Positions 8,553-16,703 of a DNA stretch of 64,000 bases are shown piece after piece. The notes below the pieces were generated by a model. It worked only from the letters and a program-made list of their open reading frames with translations, was not told where the DNA came from and ran no database searches. The first letter of the stretch is position 1; every line of letters starts with the position of its first letter. Origin of the DNA: Aliarcobacter trophiarum LMG 25534 (lineage in GTDB: Bacteria; Campylobacterota; Campylobacteria; Campylobacterales; Arcobacteraceae); the NCBI RefSeq assembly GCF_003355515.1, contig NZ_CP031367.1, positions 930,001-994,000 of the forward strand, given 5' to 3'. Position numbers and translations under genes: made by a program.

Positions 8553-9149
8553 TTAAACTAAAGATGTAGTGAATTTAAGTTCTAATTGTGTATCTATATA
8601 TGTCACTTTAATGTTGCTAGATATTTTTTCAGAACTTAAAACTCCTTGAAGAGTATTTAATACATGCCAAAATTTATTATTATACGGAATATCTATCTCT
8701 TTAATTCTTTTCTCTTTTATAACTTCTGCAATAGTTGCTATTACAAAATAGTAGAAAATCTTATTTTTTGCTCTATTTACTCTATAATTTCTCATTAAAT
8801 CAAGATTTGAAAGATATGTATTTTTTTCTATATCATTTAAGTGAGGTCTTAATTTTATATTTTCTTTCTCTTCTTCTAAATGTTTATTGTAAATTTTTAA
8901 TTTATCTTCTATAGCTTTATCAATGTTTGGAAAATATTTTTCAACAATTTTATATAGCTTATCAATATTTGTATCTTCTATTTTTATATTATCTGAAAAT
9001 CTACTATTGTTTGCTGTGTAGTCATGATTTAAAGCATTTAAAATTCCATATGCATAAGGGAAATAGATAAATTTATCATCTTTCCCTTGCTTAAAAGTAA
9101 TTCCATGTTGACTTATTATAGGTCTAAACCCAATATATTCAAACTTCAT
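8553..9149 (-). CDS. Conserved hypothetical protein downstream of dnaJ
   Basis: This 198-residue protein is soluble, rich in Lys, Asn and Ile, with a charged helical centre (EEEKENIKLRPHLNDIEKN) and no catalytic motif I recognise. The N-terminus MKFEYIGFRPIISQHGI resembles a conserved Campylobacterota protein of unknown function. It lies 27 bp after dnaJ on the same strand and is probably cotranscribed. A GGAG ribosome site precedes the ATG. Confidence 0.72.
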   Translation of the reverse strand: MKFEYIGFRPIISQHGITFKQGKDDKFIYFPYAYGILNALNHDYTANNSRFSDNIKIEDTNIDKLYKIVEKYFPNIDKAIEDKLKIYNKHLEEEKENIKLRPHLNDIEKNTYLSNLDLMRNYRVNRAKNKIFYYFVIATIAEVIKEKRIKEIDIPYNNKFWHVLNTLQGVLSSEKISSNIKVTYIDTQLELKFTTSLV

Positions 9150-9176
9150 ATTAACTCCTTGAGTATATTTAAATTT

Positions 9177-10289
9177 TTAAGAGAACCATTTTTTAACTTT
9201 ATCAAACATTCCTTCAAATTTTACTTCAGAAGGAGTGCTCTCTACCCCAAAGCTCTCTTGAAGCTTTTCTAAAAGCTCTTTTTGTTCTTCTGTTAAAGTT
9301 TTTGGATATTCTATCTTGATTTGAACAATCAAGTCCCCTTTACCATATCCTTGAACACTTTTTACACCCTCATTTCTAAATGTAAATTGTTGTTTATCTT
9401 TTGCATTTTTTGGTATTTCTAGTTCTAATTCACCTTTTAGGCTAGGAACTTTTATTTTTGCTCCCAATGCTACTTGAGTAAAGAAAATAGGGGCTTCAAA
9501 ATATATATCATCATCATGTCTTATAAAATGACTATCCTCTTTTACTTTCGTTTGAAGATATAAATCTCCTCTTTGCCCATTTGGTGCTATATTCCCTCTA
9601 TTTGAAACTCTTATTCTCATTCCATCATTTACACCTTCTGGAATATCAACAGTAAAGTTTCCTTTTATCTCTTCATAACCTTCTCCAGAGCAAGATTTAC
9701 AAGGATTTGCTTTTGATTGACCACTCCCACTACAAGTTGGACAAGTTTGAGCATATGTCATAAAACCTTGTCTTGTGTGAACTTGTCCAACACCTGCACA
9801 AGTTTTACAATTTTCAAATTTACTATCTTTTGCACCAGTTCCGTTACAAGGCTTACAAGCTGTTTTATATTTGTAATTTATCTCTTTTTTACAACCAAAT
9901 ACTGCTTCATTAAATTCTAACTTTACTTCAATAGCAGTATCTAGACTATAGTTATAAGATTTTCTCTCTTTTTTGCTATGATTTCTTGAGAAACCGAACA
10001 TCTCTTCAAAAATAGAACCTAAATCATCAAAACCACCAAAACCAGAGCTTCGTCCACCATTTCCTTCTAAACCAGCTTTCCCATATCTATCATATAAAGC
10101 TCTTTTTTCATCATTACTTAAAACCTCATAAGCTTCACTTATAGTTTTAAACTTCTCTTCAGCCTCTTTATCATTTGGATTTTTGTCAGGATGATACTTC
10201 ATAGCTAATTTTCTATATGCTTTTTTTATAGTTGCTTTATCTGATGTTTTTTCAACCTCTAAAAGTTCATAATAATCAATTTCAATCAA
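9177..10289 (-). CDS. dnaJ: Chaperone DnaJ
   Basis: DnaJ is the Hsp40 co-chaperone that stimulates DnaK ATPase and delivers unfolded clients. This 370-residue protein has the J domain with the HPD motif (YHPDKNPND), a Gly/Phe-rich linker (about 75-100), a zinc domain with four CxxCxGxG units ([32 protein letters not shown]) and the C-terminal substrate domain. The start is a TTG (10287-10289) with GGAG 8 nt upstream; there is no in-frame ATG nearby. A TATAAA-like -10 lies near 10315-10320. dnaK and grpE are not in the window. Confidence 0.96.
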   Translation of the reverse strand: MIEIDYYELLEVEKTSDKATIKKAYRKLAMKYHPDKNPNDKEAEEKFKTISEAYEVLSNDEKRALYDRYGKAGLEGNGGRSSGFGGFDDLGSIFEEMFGFSRNHSKKERKSYNYSLDTAIEVKLEFNEAVFGCKKEINYKYKTACKPCNGTGAKDSKFENCKTCAGVGQVHTRQGFMTYAQTCPTCSGSGQSKANPCKSCSGEGYEEIKGNFTVDIPEGVNDGMRIRVSNRGNIAPNGQRGDLYLQTKVKEDSHFIRHDDDIYFEAPIFFTQVALGAKIKVPSLKGELELEIPKNAKDKQQFTFRNEGVKSVQGYGKGDLIVQIKIEYPKTLTEEQKELLEKLQESFGVESTPSEVKFEGMFDKVKKWFS

Positions 10290-10364
10290 ATTTAATCTCC
10301 AAAAATATGTTAATTTTATAATAAAGTTATTATTTTATCTAATTATTGATAAAAAAAGATTGAG

Positions 10365-11417
10365 TTAAAAAATATCTGTAGTTTTTCTCAATCTCTCTTT
10401 ATCAAAGTGAGTATAAATTCTGCTTGTATTTATATCTGCATGTCCCAAAGCCTCTTGAACTAAAATTAAATCATGATGCTTTGAGTAAAGTAGGGTTGCA
10501 AATGAGTGTCTTAGCATATGTGCTCCATTTTTTTCTTTTCTAATACCAACACTCATTAAAATATTTTCAACAATACGGCTAACATATGCTTGTGTTAATC
10601 TATCTCCCTTTTGATTACAAACTAAAATATCACTGTTACAAACCCTTTGATCTAGCCAATTTTGTAGCTCATTATCAATAATATGTTTTTTTATCATTAC
10701 AACTCTTGGTTTATTTCCTTTTCCCCTTATTTGAAGCATATATATATCTTTTTCAGGAAAAATATCTTTTAGTTTTAGATTTAACATTTCGCCAACTCTT
10801 ATTCCTGTATAAATGATAATTTTTATTATAAGTCTATTTCTATAAGCTGTATTCTCAGAAAATTCAAAATTATCAATAGCACTTAGAAATCTATTAATCT
10901 CATCTTTATTCATAAAAGAGGGTAGTTTTGTACCACTTTTTCCACTTAATCCACCCCAGTTCTTTAATTCAATTTTAAATAAGTATGAGCTTCCATCTAT
11001 ATTTTCATTTTGTTTATCTATATATGAGAATAGGGATAGTAGGGCTATACGATGATTTTTTTTAGTTGCATCTGATAGAGAACTAGTTTGGCTAGCTAAA
11101 AAATCACTCAATAACTCTTCATCAATCTCTTTTAAAGAAGCAAGCCCTAAGTTGGTTGTATAGTTGTATAGCTTTAAAAGGGGATTAAAATATGTATTTA
11201 TTCCGCTTAAGCCTATATTCCTAGCATCCTTTACTAAAACTTCAAGCTCTTTTATATTTTTTGTACCTTTTACTAGGCTTTGAATAATAAAGGCTAGTTT
11301 ATCTTTATTAGATACTTGTCTATTTGATAAACTTGTTAGTTTATACCTTATAAATCTCTCTATCCAAAAAAGCATACTATCTTTAAAACTATCTTTAAAG
11401 TCTAAATCATATCTCAT
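10365..11417 (-). CDS. xerH: XerH-type tyrosine recombinase
   Basis: This 350-residue tyrosine recombinase would resolve chromosome dimers. The catalytic set is visible: Arg in TGIRVGEML, Lys in RGKGNKPR, HMLRHSFATLL (H-x-x-R), HADINTSRIYTH (the second His as HA/GHAD, with the nucleophile Tyr in SRIYTH). Campylobacterota use one Xer protein (XerH) acting on difH in place of XerC/XerD, and this length and N-terminal domain fit. It lies between dnaJ and the che operon on the minus strand. A palindromic site just upstream (11478-11505) is a possible target. Confidence 0.87.
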   Translation of the reverse strand: MRYDLDFKDSFKDSMLFWIERFIRYKLTSLSNRQVSNKDKLAFIIQSLVKGTKNIKELEVLVKDARNIGLSGINTYFNPLLKLYNYTTNLGLASLKEIDEELLSDFLASQTSSLSDATKKNHRIALLSLFSYIDKQNENIDGSSYLFKIELKNWGGLSGKSGTKLPSFMNKDEINRFLSAIDNFEFSENTAYRNRLIIKIIIYTGIRVGEMLNLKLKDIFPEKDIYMLQIRGKGNKPRVVMIKKHIIDNELQNWLDQRVCNSDILVCNQKGDRLTQAYVSRIVENILMSVGIRKEKNGAHMLRHSFATLLYSKHHDLILVQEALGHADINTSRIYTHFDKERLRKTTDIF

Positions 11418-11477
11418 AAAAACCTCTAAATATTGCTATTAATTTATAAAAGAGTATATCAAAAGATATATTAATTT

Positions 11478-11505
11478 TAATTTGAAAATTATAGTTTTCA
11501 ATACT
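11478..11505. other. Candidate Xer recombination (dif-like) site
   Basis: TTGAAAA (11482-11488) and TTTTCAA (11495-11501) are perfect inverted repeats around a 6-bp centre, TTATAG. That matches the arm-6-arm layout of Xer sites, and taking 11-bp arms gives 7 of 11 positions symmetrical. It lies 60 bp upstream of xerH, and in some Campylobacterota dif is close to xerH. I could not compare it with a known difH sequence, so this is a proposal only. Confidence 0.3.
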
Positions 11506-11530
11506 AAACTAATATATTTTTTCTATTTAT

Positions 11531-11569
11531 AAAAAAATGTAGCTAATTGTTTATCAAATAGCTATTTTT
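11531..11569 (-). terminator. Intrinsic terminator of the che operon
   Basis: On the minus strand AAAAATAGCTA (11569-11559) pairs with TAGCTA (11545-11540) and the following T run, with a 2-nt bulge. The T tract runs to 11531. It starts 3 bp after the cheB stop codon and fits a Rho-independent terminator for cheYARDB. Confidence 0.7.
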
Positions 11570-11571
11570 AA

Positions 11572-12645
11572 CTATCTAACTTTTCCTCTTGAAAAAGCTA
11601 TTATATAATCAGAAATTTCATCTAGATGAACTATCTCTTTTACTGCACCTGCTTGTATCGCTTTCATAGGCATTCCAAAAACTACACAACTAGCTTCATT
11701 TTGAGCTATTGTGTATGCTCCATTATCAAATAGTTCTTTCATAGCAATAGTTCCATCATCTCCCATTCCTGTCATCATAACAGCCATAGCAGAACCCCCT
11801 ACACTATTATTTACAGATCTAAAAAGTACATCAACACTTGGTTTATGTTGGCTTACTTTTTTTGCATCTAGGAGTTTTGTTTTTAATACATTTCCTACTT
11901 TTTCTATAGTTAAATGCATATTTCCAGGTGCTAAATAGGCATGACCAAACTCTAAGATTTGACCATCAACTGCTTCACAAACATTTACTTCTGAGTAATC
12001 ATTTAATCTTTGAGCAAAAGAGCTTGAAAACCCATATGGAATATGTTGTGTCATAACAATTGGTGGTAAATTATTTGGTAATTTGCTAAATACTTTAAGT
12101 AAACTCTCAACTCCACCTGTTGATGAGCCAATAGCTATTAGTTTTTGTCCTCCAAAACTAGCTGGTTTAAGTGGAATTACTTCATCTGGATGAACTTTAT
12201 AATCAGGAGAAACTGTAGGTCTATAATCTTTTTTTTGTGAAGCAGGCTTTTTTAGTGTATATCTTTTTAGTAAAAAAGTAAGACTTAAAAGAGTATCTTT
12301 TATCCTCGCTTCAAAAGATTGCATAGTTTCACCATTATCAGGCTTTGGAATAAATCCAACAGCACCATCATCAAAAATATCACTTCCTCTTACGCTCTCT
12401 CCAGATATTACAACAGCTGGCATAGGATGAAGTCTCATTAAATTTCGTAAAAAAGTAACTCCATCCATTTTTGGCATATTTATATCAATTGTTACAAGAT
12501 CAGGTTCATACTCTTTGATTTTTTCTCTAGCTTCATAGGCATCATTTGCAACTGCAACAACTTCAAACTCATCTATAGAGCCTATCATATCTTTTAATAT
12601 TCTTCTCATAGAAGCAGAATCATCAATAACCAATACCGTATACAT
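11572..12645 (-). CDS. cheB: Chemotaxis protein-glutamate methylesterase CheB
   Basis: CheB demethylates (and may deamidate) chemoreceptor glutamates during adaptation. The 357-residue protein has an N-terminal receiver domain (DD at 8-9, phospho-acceptor Asp54 in TIDINMP, Lys101) and a C-terminal methylesterase domain with catalytic Ser175 (GSSTGG), His201 (MTQHIPYG) and Asp297 (MTGMGDDG). Many Campylobacter CheB proteins lack the receiver domain; this one keeps it, so CheA can control it. It is the last gene of the che operon. Confidence 0.95.
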   Translation of the reverse strand: MYTVLVIDDSASMRRILKDMIGSIDEFEVVAVANDAYEAREKIKEYEPDLVTIDINMPKMDGVTFLRNLMRLHPMPAVVISGESVRGSDIFDDGAVGFIPKPDNGETMQSFEARIKDTLLSLTFLLKRYTLKKPASQKKDYRPTVSPDYKVHPDEVIPLKPASFGGQKLIAIGSSTGGVESLLKVFSKLPNNLPPIVMTQHIPYGFSSSFAQRLNDYSEVNVCEAVDGQILEFGHAYLAPGNMHLTIEKVGNVLKTKLLDAKKVSQHKPSVDVLFRSVNNSVGGSAMAVMMTGMGDDGTIAMKELFDNGAYTIAQNEASCVVFGMPMKAIQAGAVKEIVHLDEISDYIIAFSRGKVR

Positions 12646-12664
12646 AATTTATCCTAAATAATTT

Positions 12665-13336
12665 TTAAAAAAGTTCTATTTCCATTGTCTCTTCGATTTT
12701 CTTATTAGTACCAAATAGTTCAACTGCTCCTGCATACTCTTTAATAACTGGAGATTTAGAGATTTCAATTTGTAATGATTTCTCATTTGATAGAATTTTA
12801 CTATCAGTTTCACTTTTTTGAGTTACTTTAATAAATGTCTCAAAGTTATCAGCAAGAAGAATTAATCTTCCATGCTCTCCCCTTACATGCTCTGATATTA
12901 TTCTAAACCCCTCTTTTTGACAAAATTCTTTGGCAAATTCAACATTTCTAGCACCAATAGAGTTTTTTAAATTTAAATTCATAATATCAGCACCACCAGA
13001 TATTTTTGCTACTATATCAGACTTTGAACAACCTTGTTTATACATCTCATTTAACATAGCCTCAACTGAATATAGCCCATATTTCATATCATTAGAATTA
13101 TCACTAGTCTCAGGCAATAAAAAGTGATTCATAGCTTTTATTTTTCTTTTTCTATCATAAAACATCAAAGCTACACAAGAGCCAAGTAGTGTTTTTAAAG
13201 CAACATCCTCTCCATCTAGTGCAACAGCAAATTCACCACCAATAACAGTATGTGTTGGAAAACCTTTTGTTTTTTGAGTTATTTTTGCTAAAGATAGTTT
13301 CTCAATCTTACCATCTTTTCTACCAATAGTTAACAT
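12665..13336 (-). CDS. cheD: Chemoreceptor glutamine deamidase CheD
   Basis: CheD deamidates receptor glutamines and can act with CheC-type phosphatases. The conserved Cys is in LLGSCVALMFYD and the His in MNHFLLPE, with KISGGADIM and the IGARN segment following. At 223 residues it is longer than the usual 160 or so; the extra C-terminal tail has two ELF motifs (GAVELFGTN and a terminal EETMEIELF), the latter resembling the end of the GGDEF protein at 5819. It overlaps the end of cheR by 7 nt. Confidence 0.92.
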   Translation of the reverse strand: MLTIGRKDGKIEKLSLAKITQKTKGFPTHTVIGGEFAVALDGEDVALKTLLGSCVALMFYDRKRKIKAMNHFLLPETSDNSNDMKYGLYSVEAMLNEMYKQGCSKSDIVAKISGGADIMNLNLKNSIGARNVEFAKEFCQKEGFRIISEHVRGEHGRLILLADNFETFIKVTQKSETDSKILSNEKSLQIEISKSPVIKEYAGAVELFGTNKKIEETMEIELF

Positions 13337-14175
13337 AACTCGTTCTCTTTTACAAAAATATTTTGCCCTACTCTTTTTACATAATGTATTAAATCTTGAG
13401 GATTTTCAGAGTGTCCTAAATATAGAGTTCCTCCAATTTTTAAATATCTAAATAGTTTTTTCAATATATCATTTTGATCTTCTACTGAAAAATATATCAA
13501 AACATTTCTACAAAAAATTACATCAAATTGATTGTTTGAAAATGGATAACTATCATTATTTAGGTTCATTATATGAAAAGTTATCATTCTTTTTAAATCA
13601 TCATTTACCTTTATTAAAACCTCTTCTCCAGATAAGCTTTTTTGTATTCTTCTTTTGAAGTAGTTTTGAGGTCTAATCCAATCTGGAAACTCTTTTGATG
13701 ATTTAGAATATCGATAAATCCCGTCAGCTCCATACTGTAAAACATTAGTATCAATATCTGTAGCTATAATATTTGCTTTAATATTTGATGAAAGCATTTT
13801 ATTTGCTTCAGATATAGTCATGGCTATTGAATAAGGCTCTTCTCCTGTTGAAGATGCAGAACACCAAATAGATATATTCTCTTGTTTTTTAGCAAAAAAA
13901 GGAAGAACTCTATCTCTTAAATCTTCAAAATGAAACTCTTCTCTAAAAAAATGAGTTTTATTTGTAGTGAATGTATTTATAAATTCTGTGACATTAGAGC
14001 CTTTTTCAATAGAGTCTAAAAGTTCCATAATATCACCATAATTATTACAATTTCTTTTTAGTTTATCTATACGATTTGAAATCATAATATCTTTATTCTC
14101 TGTAAGAGTAATACCTGTAAGAGAATAAAGAAGTTTTTTTATTTTATCATGAACATCTTGTGTTGTGTATGCCAT
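13330..14175 (-). CDS. cheR: Chemoreceptor methyltransferase CheR
   Basis: CheR methylates receptor glutamates with SAM. The 281-residue protein has the helical N-terminal domain followed by the Rossmann domain with SAM motifs WCSASSTGEEPYSIAM, IIATDID and FCRNVLIYF. It lies 9 bp after cheA and overlaps cheD by 7 nt, so it is translated as part of the che operon. Confidence 0.95.
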   Translation of the reverse strand: MAYTTQDVHDKIKKLLYSLTGITLTENKDIMISNRIDKLKRNCNNYGDIMELLDSIEKGSNVTEFINTFTTNKTHFFREEFHFEDLRDRVLPFFAKKQENISIWCSASSTGEEPYSIAMTISEANKMLSSNIKANIIATDIDTNVLQYGADGIYRYSKSSKEFPDWIRPQNYFKRRIQKSLSGEEVLIKVNDDLKRMITFHIMNLNNDSYPFSNNQFDVIFCRNVLIYFSVEDQNDILKKLFRYLKIGGTLYLGHSENPQDLIHYVKRVGQNIFVKENELC

Positions 14176-14184
14176 ATCTATTTC

Positions 14185-16248
14185 TTAAGAGGCTCTTTTT
14201 ACTGCATTCATATCTTTTTCTATTTTGATTTGAGCATCAATTATTCCTAAAACATCAAGAATTAGTCCAATACTTCCATCTCCTCTTACTGTTGCTGCTC
14301 CAATACCTTGAACACTTCTAAAGTTTTTATCAAGAGGTTTAACAACTACTTGATGTTGGTTTAGGAATTCATCAATAGATAGAGCAACTTTAGTATTTCC
14401 AGATTTTACAACTATTAACATACCATCTTCAAGATTCTCAAAACTCTTTTTAAGTCCAAATAATTGATGAAGTTTAACTACAGGAATAAACTCTTCTCTT
14501 AGCATTAATAGATCCTGAGTTCCATCTCCAATTTTTTTAATCATCTCGGCAGTTGGTTGTAGTGATTCAACTATAGAACTAAGTGGTAAAATATATTTTT
14601 GGTCTCCAACTCTAATATCTAAACCATCAAGAATTGCAAGAGTTAAAGGTAACATAATTGTAATAACTGTTCCTTTCCCTAGTTCTGTATCTAGTTTAAT
14701 TATTCCACCTAGTTTGTGAATATTTGTTTTAACAACATCCATTCCAACACCTCGTCCAGAGATATCAGTGATTTGATCAGCAGTTGAAAGTCCTGCCCCA
14801 AAAATTAGAAGAGCTTTATCGTTGTGTGACATACTAGCAAATTGATTTTCATCAATTTGACCTTTTTCTAAAGCTTTTTGTGCGACTCTTTCACTATCAA
14901 CACCTTTTCCATCATCCTCTATAGTAATTATCATTTGACCATTTGCTTGTTCTGCTGAAATACTAATAGTTCCTGTATCACTTTTCCCAGAGTTAACTCT
15001 ATCTTCTGGCATCTCAATTCCATGGTCTAAAGAGTTTCTAATAATATGCATTAAAGGATCTGTTAAACCTTCAATCATCGCTTTATCAATTTCAACATTA
15101 TCTCCATAGTGCTTGAATTCAACTTTTTTACCAAGCTTTTTAGAAATATCACGTACTACTTTTGGAAATTTTGAGTAAATTGAATCCATAGGAACCATTC
15201 TAATACTCATAATACTATCTTGCATATCTCTTATATGTCTTTCAAGAAGTTCTAATCTTTCTAATACAGAACCTCTTATTTTTGTCTCCTCAATTGTTGA
15301 TGAGAATTGAGTAAGCATAGCATTTGTAATAACTAAATCTCCAACATTATTCATAAGTAAATCAATTTTATCTAGGTTTACTCTAATACTATTATTATTA
15401 TTTGAAATAGATTTTTTCTCACCATCTTCACTATTTTCTCTAGCTCTTCTAGCTACAGGAGTTGTTGTTTGTTCATTAGTTCGTTGAGATGGATTATCAG
15501 CTTGATTAGATACCTCTTTTTCAATATCGTTTGTCATCATAACTGAATTTGGTGAAATTTTTTCCATACCATCAAAAAAACCAAAATTCTCTTTATTTTC
15601 ATCTATTTTAAACTTATTGTCATCCATATTATTTGATCTGTTTTCAAGCTCATCATCATAAAATCCAATATTCTTATCGTCTATATCGTCATCTACAAAA
15701 ATACCAAAAGGCATATCTTTTCTATCTCTTTGCTCATTTAAATCATCATTGAAAAAACCAAATTGTTCTTTTTCATCTGTTGTTTGAGATACTGCTTTTG
15801 GAGCTTGAACAACTGGATTTGGTTTTGTCTCTACCTTAGTAGTACTTCCACCATTTGAATATGCTCTAATTTCATCTAACAAAGAGGAAGTAAGCTCCGT
15901 GAATTTTTCTCTAGTTATCTGATTTGATACCTCTAGTTCCAAAATCTCTTTCATAACATCAAGTCCATCAATTAGAGTTTCAGCCATCTCTGGTTGATAC
16001 TCTATTTTGTGACTTCTTAGCTTATCCATTAGATTTTCAACATCATGTGTAAATTCAGCAAAGAAAGCTAACTCAACAGAAGCTCCACTACCTTTTAATG
16101 TATGAACATCACGAAACAATTGTCCCATTTCATCATCAGTTAAACTACCATTGTTCTCAGCTGCCAATAGAACATTATCAGCAGACTCAAAAAGCTCTAT
16201 AGCTTCTTCTAGAAACATCTCTCTATATTTTGAAATATCAAATGACAT
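14185..16248 (-). CDS. cheA: Chemotaxis histidine kinase CheA
   Basis: CheA phosphorylates CheY and CheB in response to receptors. The 687-residue protein has an HPt domain with phospho-His49 (DVHTLKGSG), a long acidic linker (about 130-285), dimerisation helices, the HATPase domain (IRNSLDHGIE, DDGKGVD, GRGVGMDVV) and a CheW-like C-terminal domain. It has no receiver domain, unlike CheA of Campylobacter jejuni. No folded P2 domain is apparent: the linker instead carries four short FGFF-like motifs at 163, 181, 194 and 222 (FGFFNDD, FGIFVDD, IGFYDDE, FGFFDGM). These may dock CheY or CheB; that is inference. Confidence 0.95.
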   Translation of the reverse strand: MSFDISKYREMFLEEAIELFESADNVLLAAENNGSLTDDEMGQLFRDVHTLKGSGASVELAFFAEFTHDVENLMDKLRSHKIEYQPEMAETLIDGLDVMKEILELEVSNQITREKFTELTSSLLDEIRAYSNGGSTTKVETKPNPVVQAPKAVSQTTDEKEQFGFFNDDLNEQRDRKDMPFGIFVDDDIDDKNIGFYDDELENRSNNMDDNKFKIDENKENFGFFDGMEKISPNSVMMTNDIEKEVSNQADNPSQRTNEQTTTPVARRARENSEDGEKKSISNNNNSIRVNLDKIDLLMNNVGDLVITNAMLTQFSSTIEETKIRGSVLERLELLERHIRDMQDSIMSIRMVPMDSIYSKFPKVVRDISKKLGKKVEFKHYGDNVEIDKAMIEGLTDPLMHIIRNSLDHGIEMPEDRVNSGKSDTGTISISAEQANGQMIITIEDDGKGVDSERVAQKALEKGQIDENQFASMSHNDKALLIFGAGLSTADQITDISGRGVGMDVVKTNIHKLGGIIKLDTELGKGTVITIMLPLTLAILDGLDIRVGDQKYILPLSSIVESLQPTAEMIKKIGDGTQDLLMLREEFIPVVKLHQLFGLKKSFENLEDGMLIVVKSGNTKVALSIDEFLNQHQVVVKPLDKNFRSVQGIGAATVRGDGSIGLILDVLGIIDAQIKIEKDMNAVKRAS

Positions 16249-16272
16249 AATTTTAAGTCTCCCTATTTTGAT

Positions 16273-16641
16273 TTATCTACTTAGCACAATATTAACAGCT
16301 TTTAAAAGCTGGTCAGGAACAAAAGGCTTAACTATCCAACCAGTGGCTCCTGCAAATTTACCTTTAGCCTTCATTTCATCACTTCTTTCAGTTGTTAAAA
16401 CTAAAATTGGTGTTTTAGAATATTGAGGAACTTTTCTTAGCTCACCAATTAGAGTTAAGCCATCCATATTTGGCATATTAACATCTGTAATAATTAAATC
16501 AAAACTTGTATTTTTTGCCTTAGCTAGACCATCTACACCATCAACTGCTTCAGTAACATCTGTGTACCCACCTTCATTCAAAGCATAGTTTAACATATCT
16601 CTGAGCATTGTAGAATCATCTACTATTAAAAGTTTAGCCAT
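16273..16641 (-). CDS. cheY: Chemotaxis response regulator CheY
   Basis: This 122-residue single-domain receiver has the acidic pocket DD at 8-9, phospho-acceptor Asp53 (ITDVNMP), Thr83/84 and Lys105 (IVKPF). Phosphorylated CheY would bind the flagellar switch. It is the first gene of the che operon and lies 24 bp before cheA. An AAGGGG ribosome site precedes the ATG, and a TAAAAT-like -10 is visible on the minus strand just upstream. Confidence 0.93.
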   Translation of the reverse strand: MAKLLIVDDSTMLRDMLNYALNEGGYTDVTEAVDGVDGLAKAKNTSFDLIITDVNMPNMDGLTLIGELRKVPQYSKTPILVLTTERSDEMKAKGKFAGATGWIVKPFVPDQLLKAVNIVLSR

Positions 16642-16703
16642 ATAAGCCCCTTGATTTTATTCATTTTAAAAATTTTACTATCCTAACACAGAATTAATTA
16701 ATA

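Noticed and set aside
8499-8561. 20-codon ORF after the small membrane protein
   Set aside because: No ribosome site, and most of it is a perfect hairpin.
11711-11938. ORF opposite cheB
   Set aside because: It mirrors a conserved catalytic domain on the other strand and has no ribosome site; a shadow frame.
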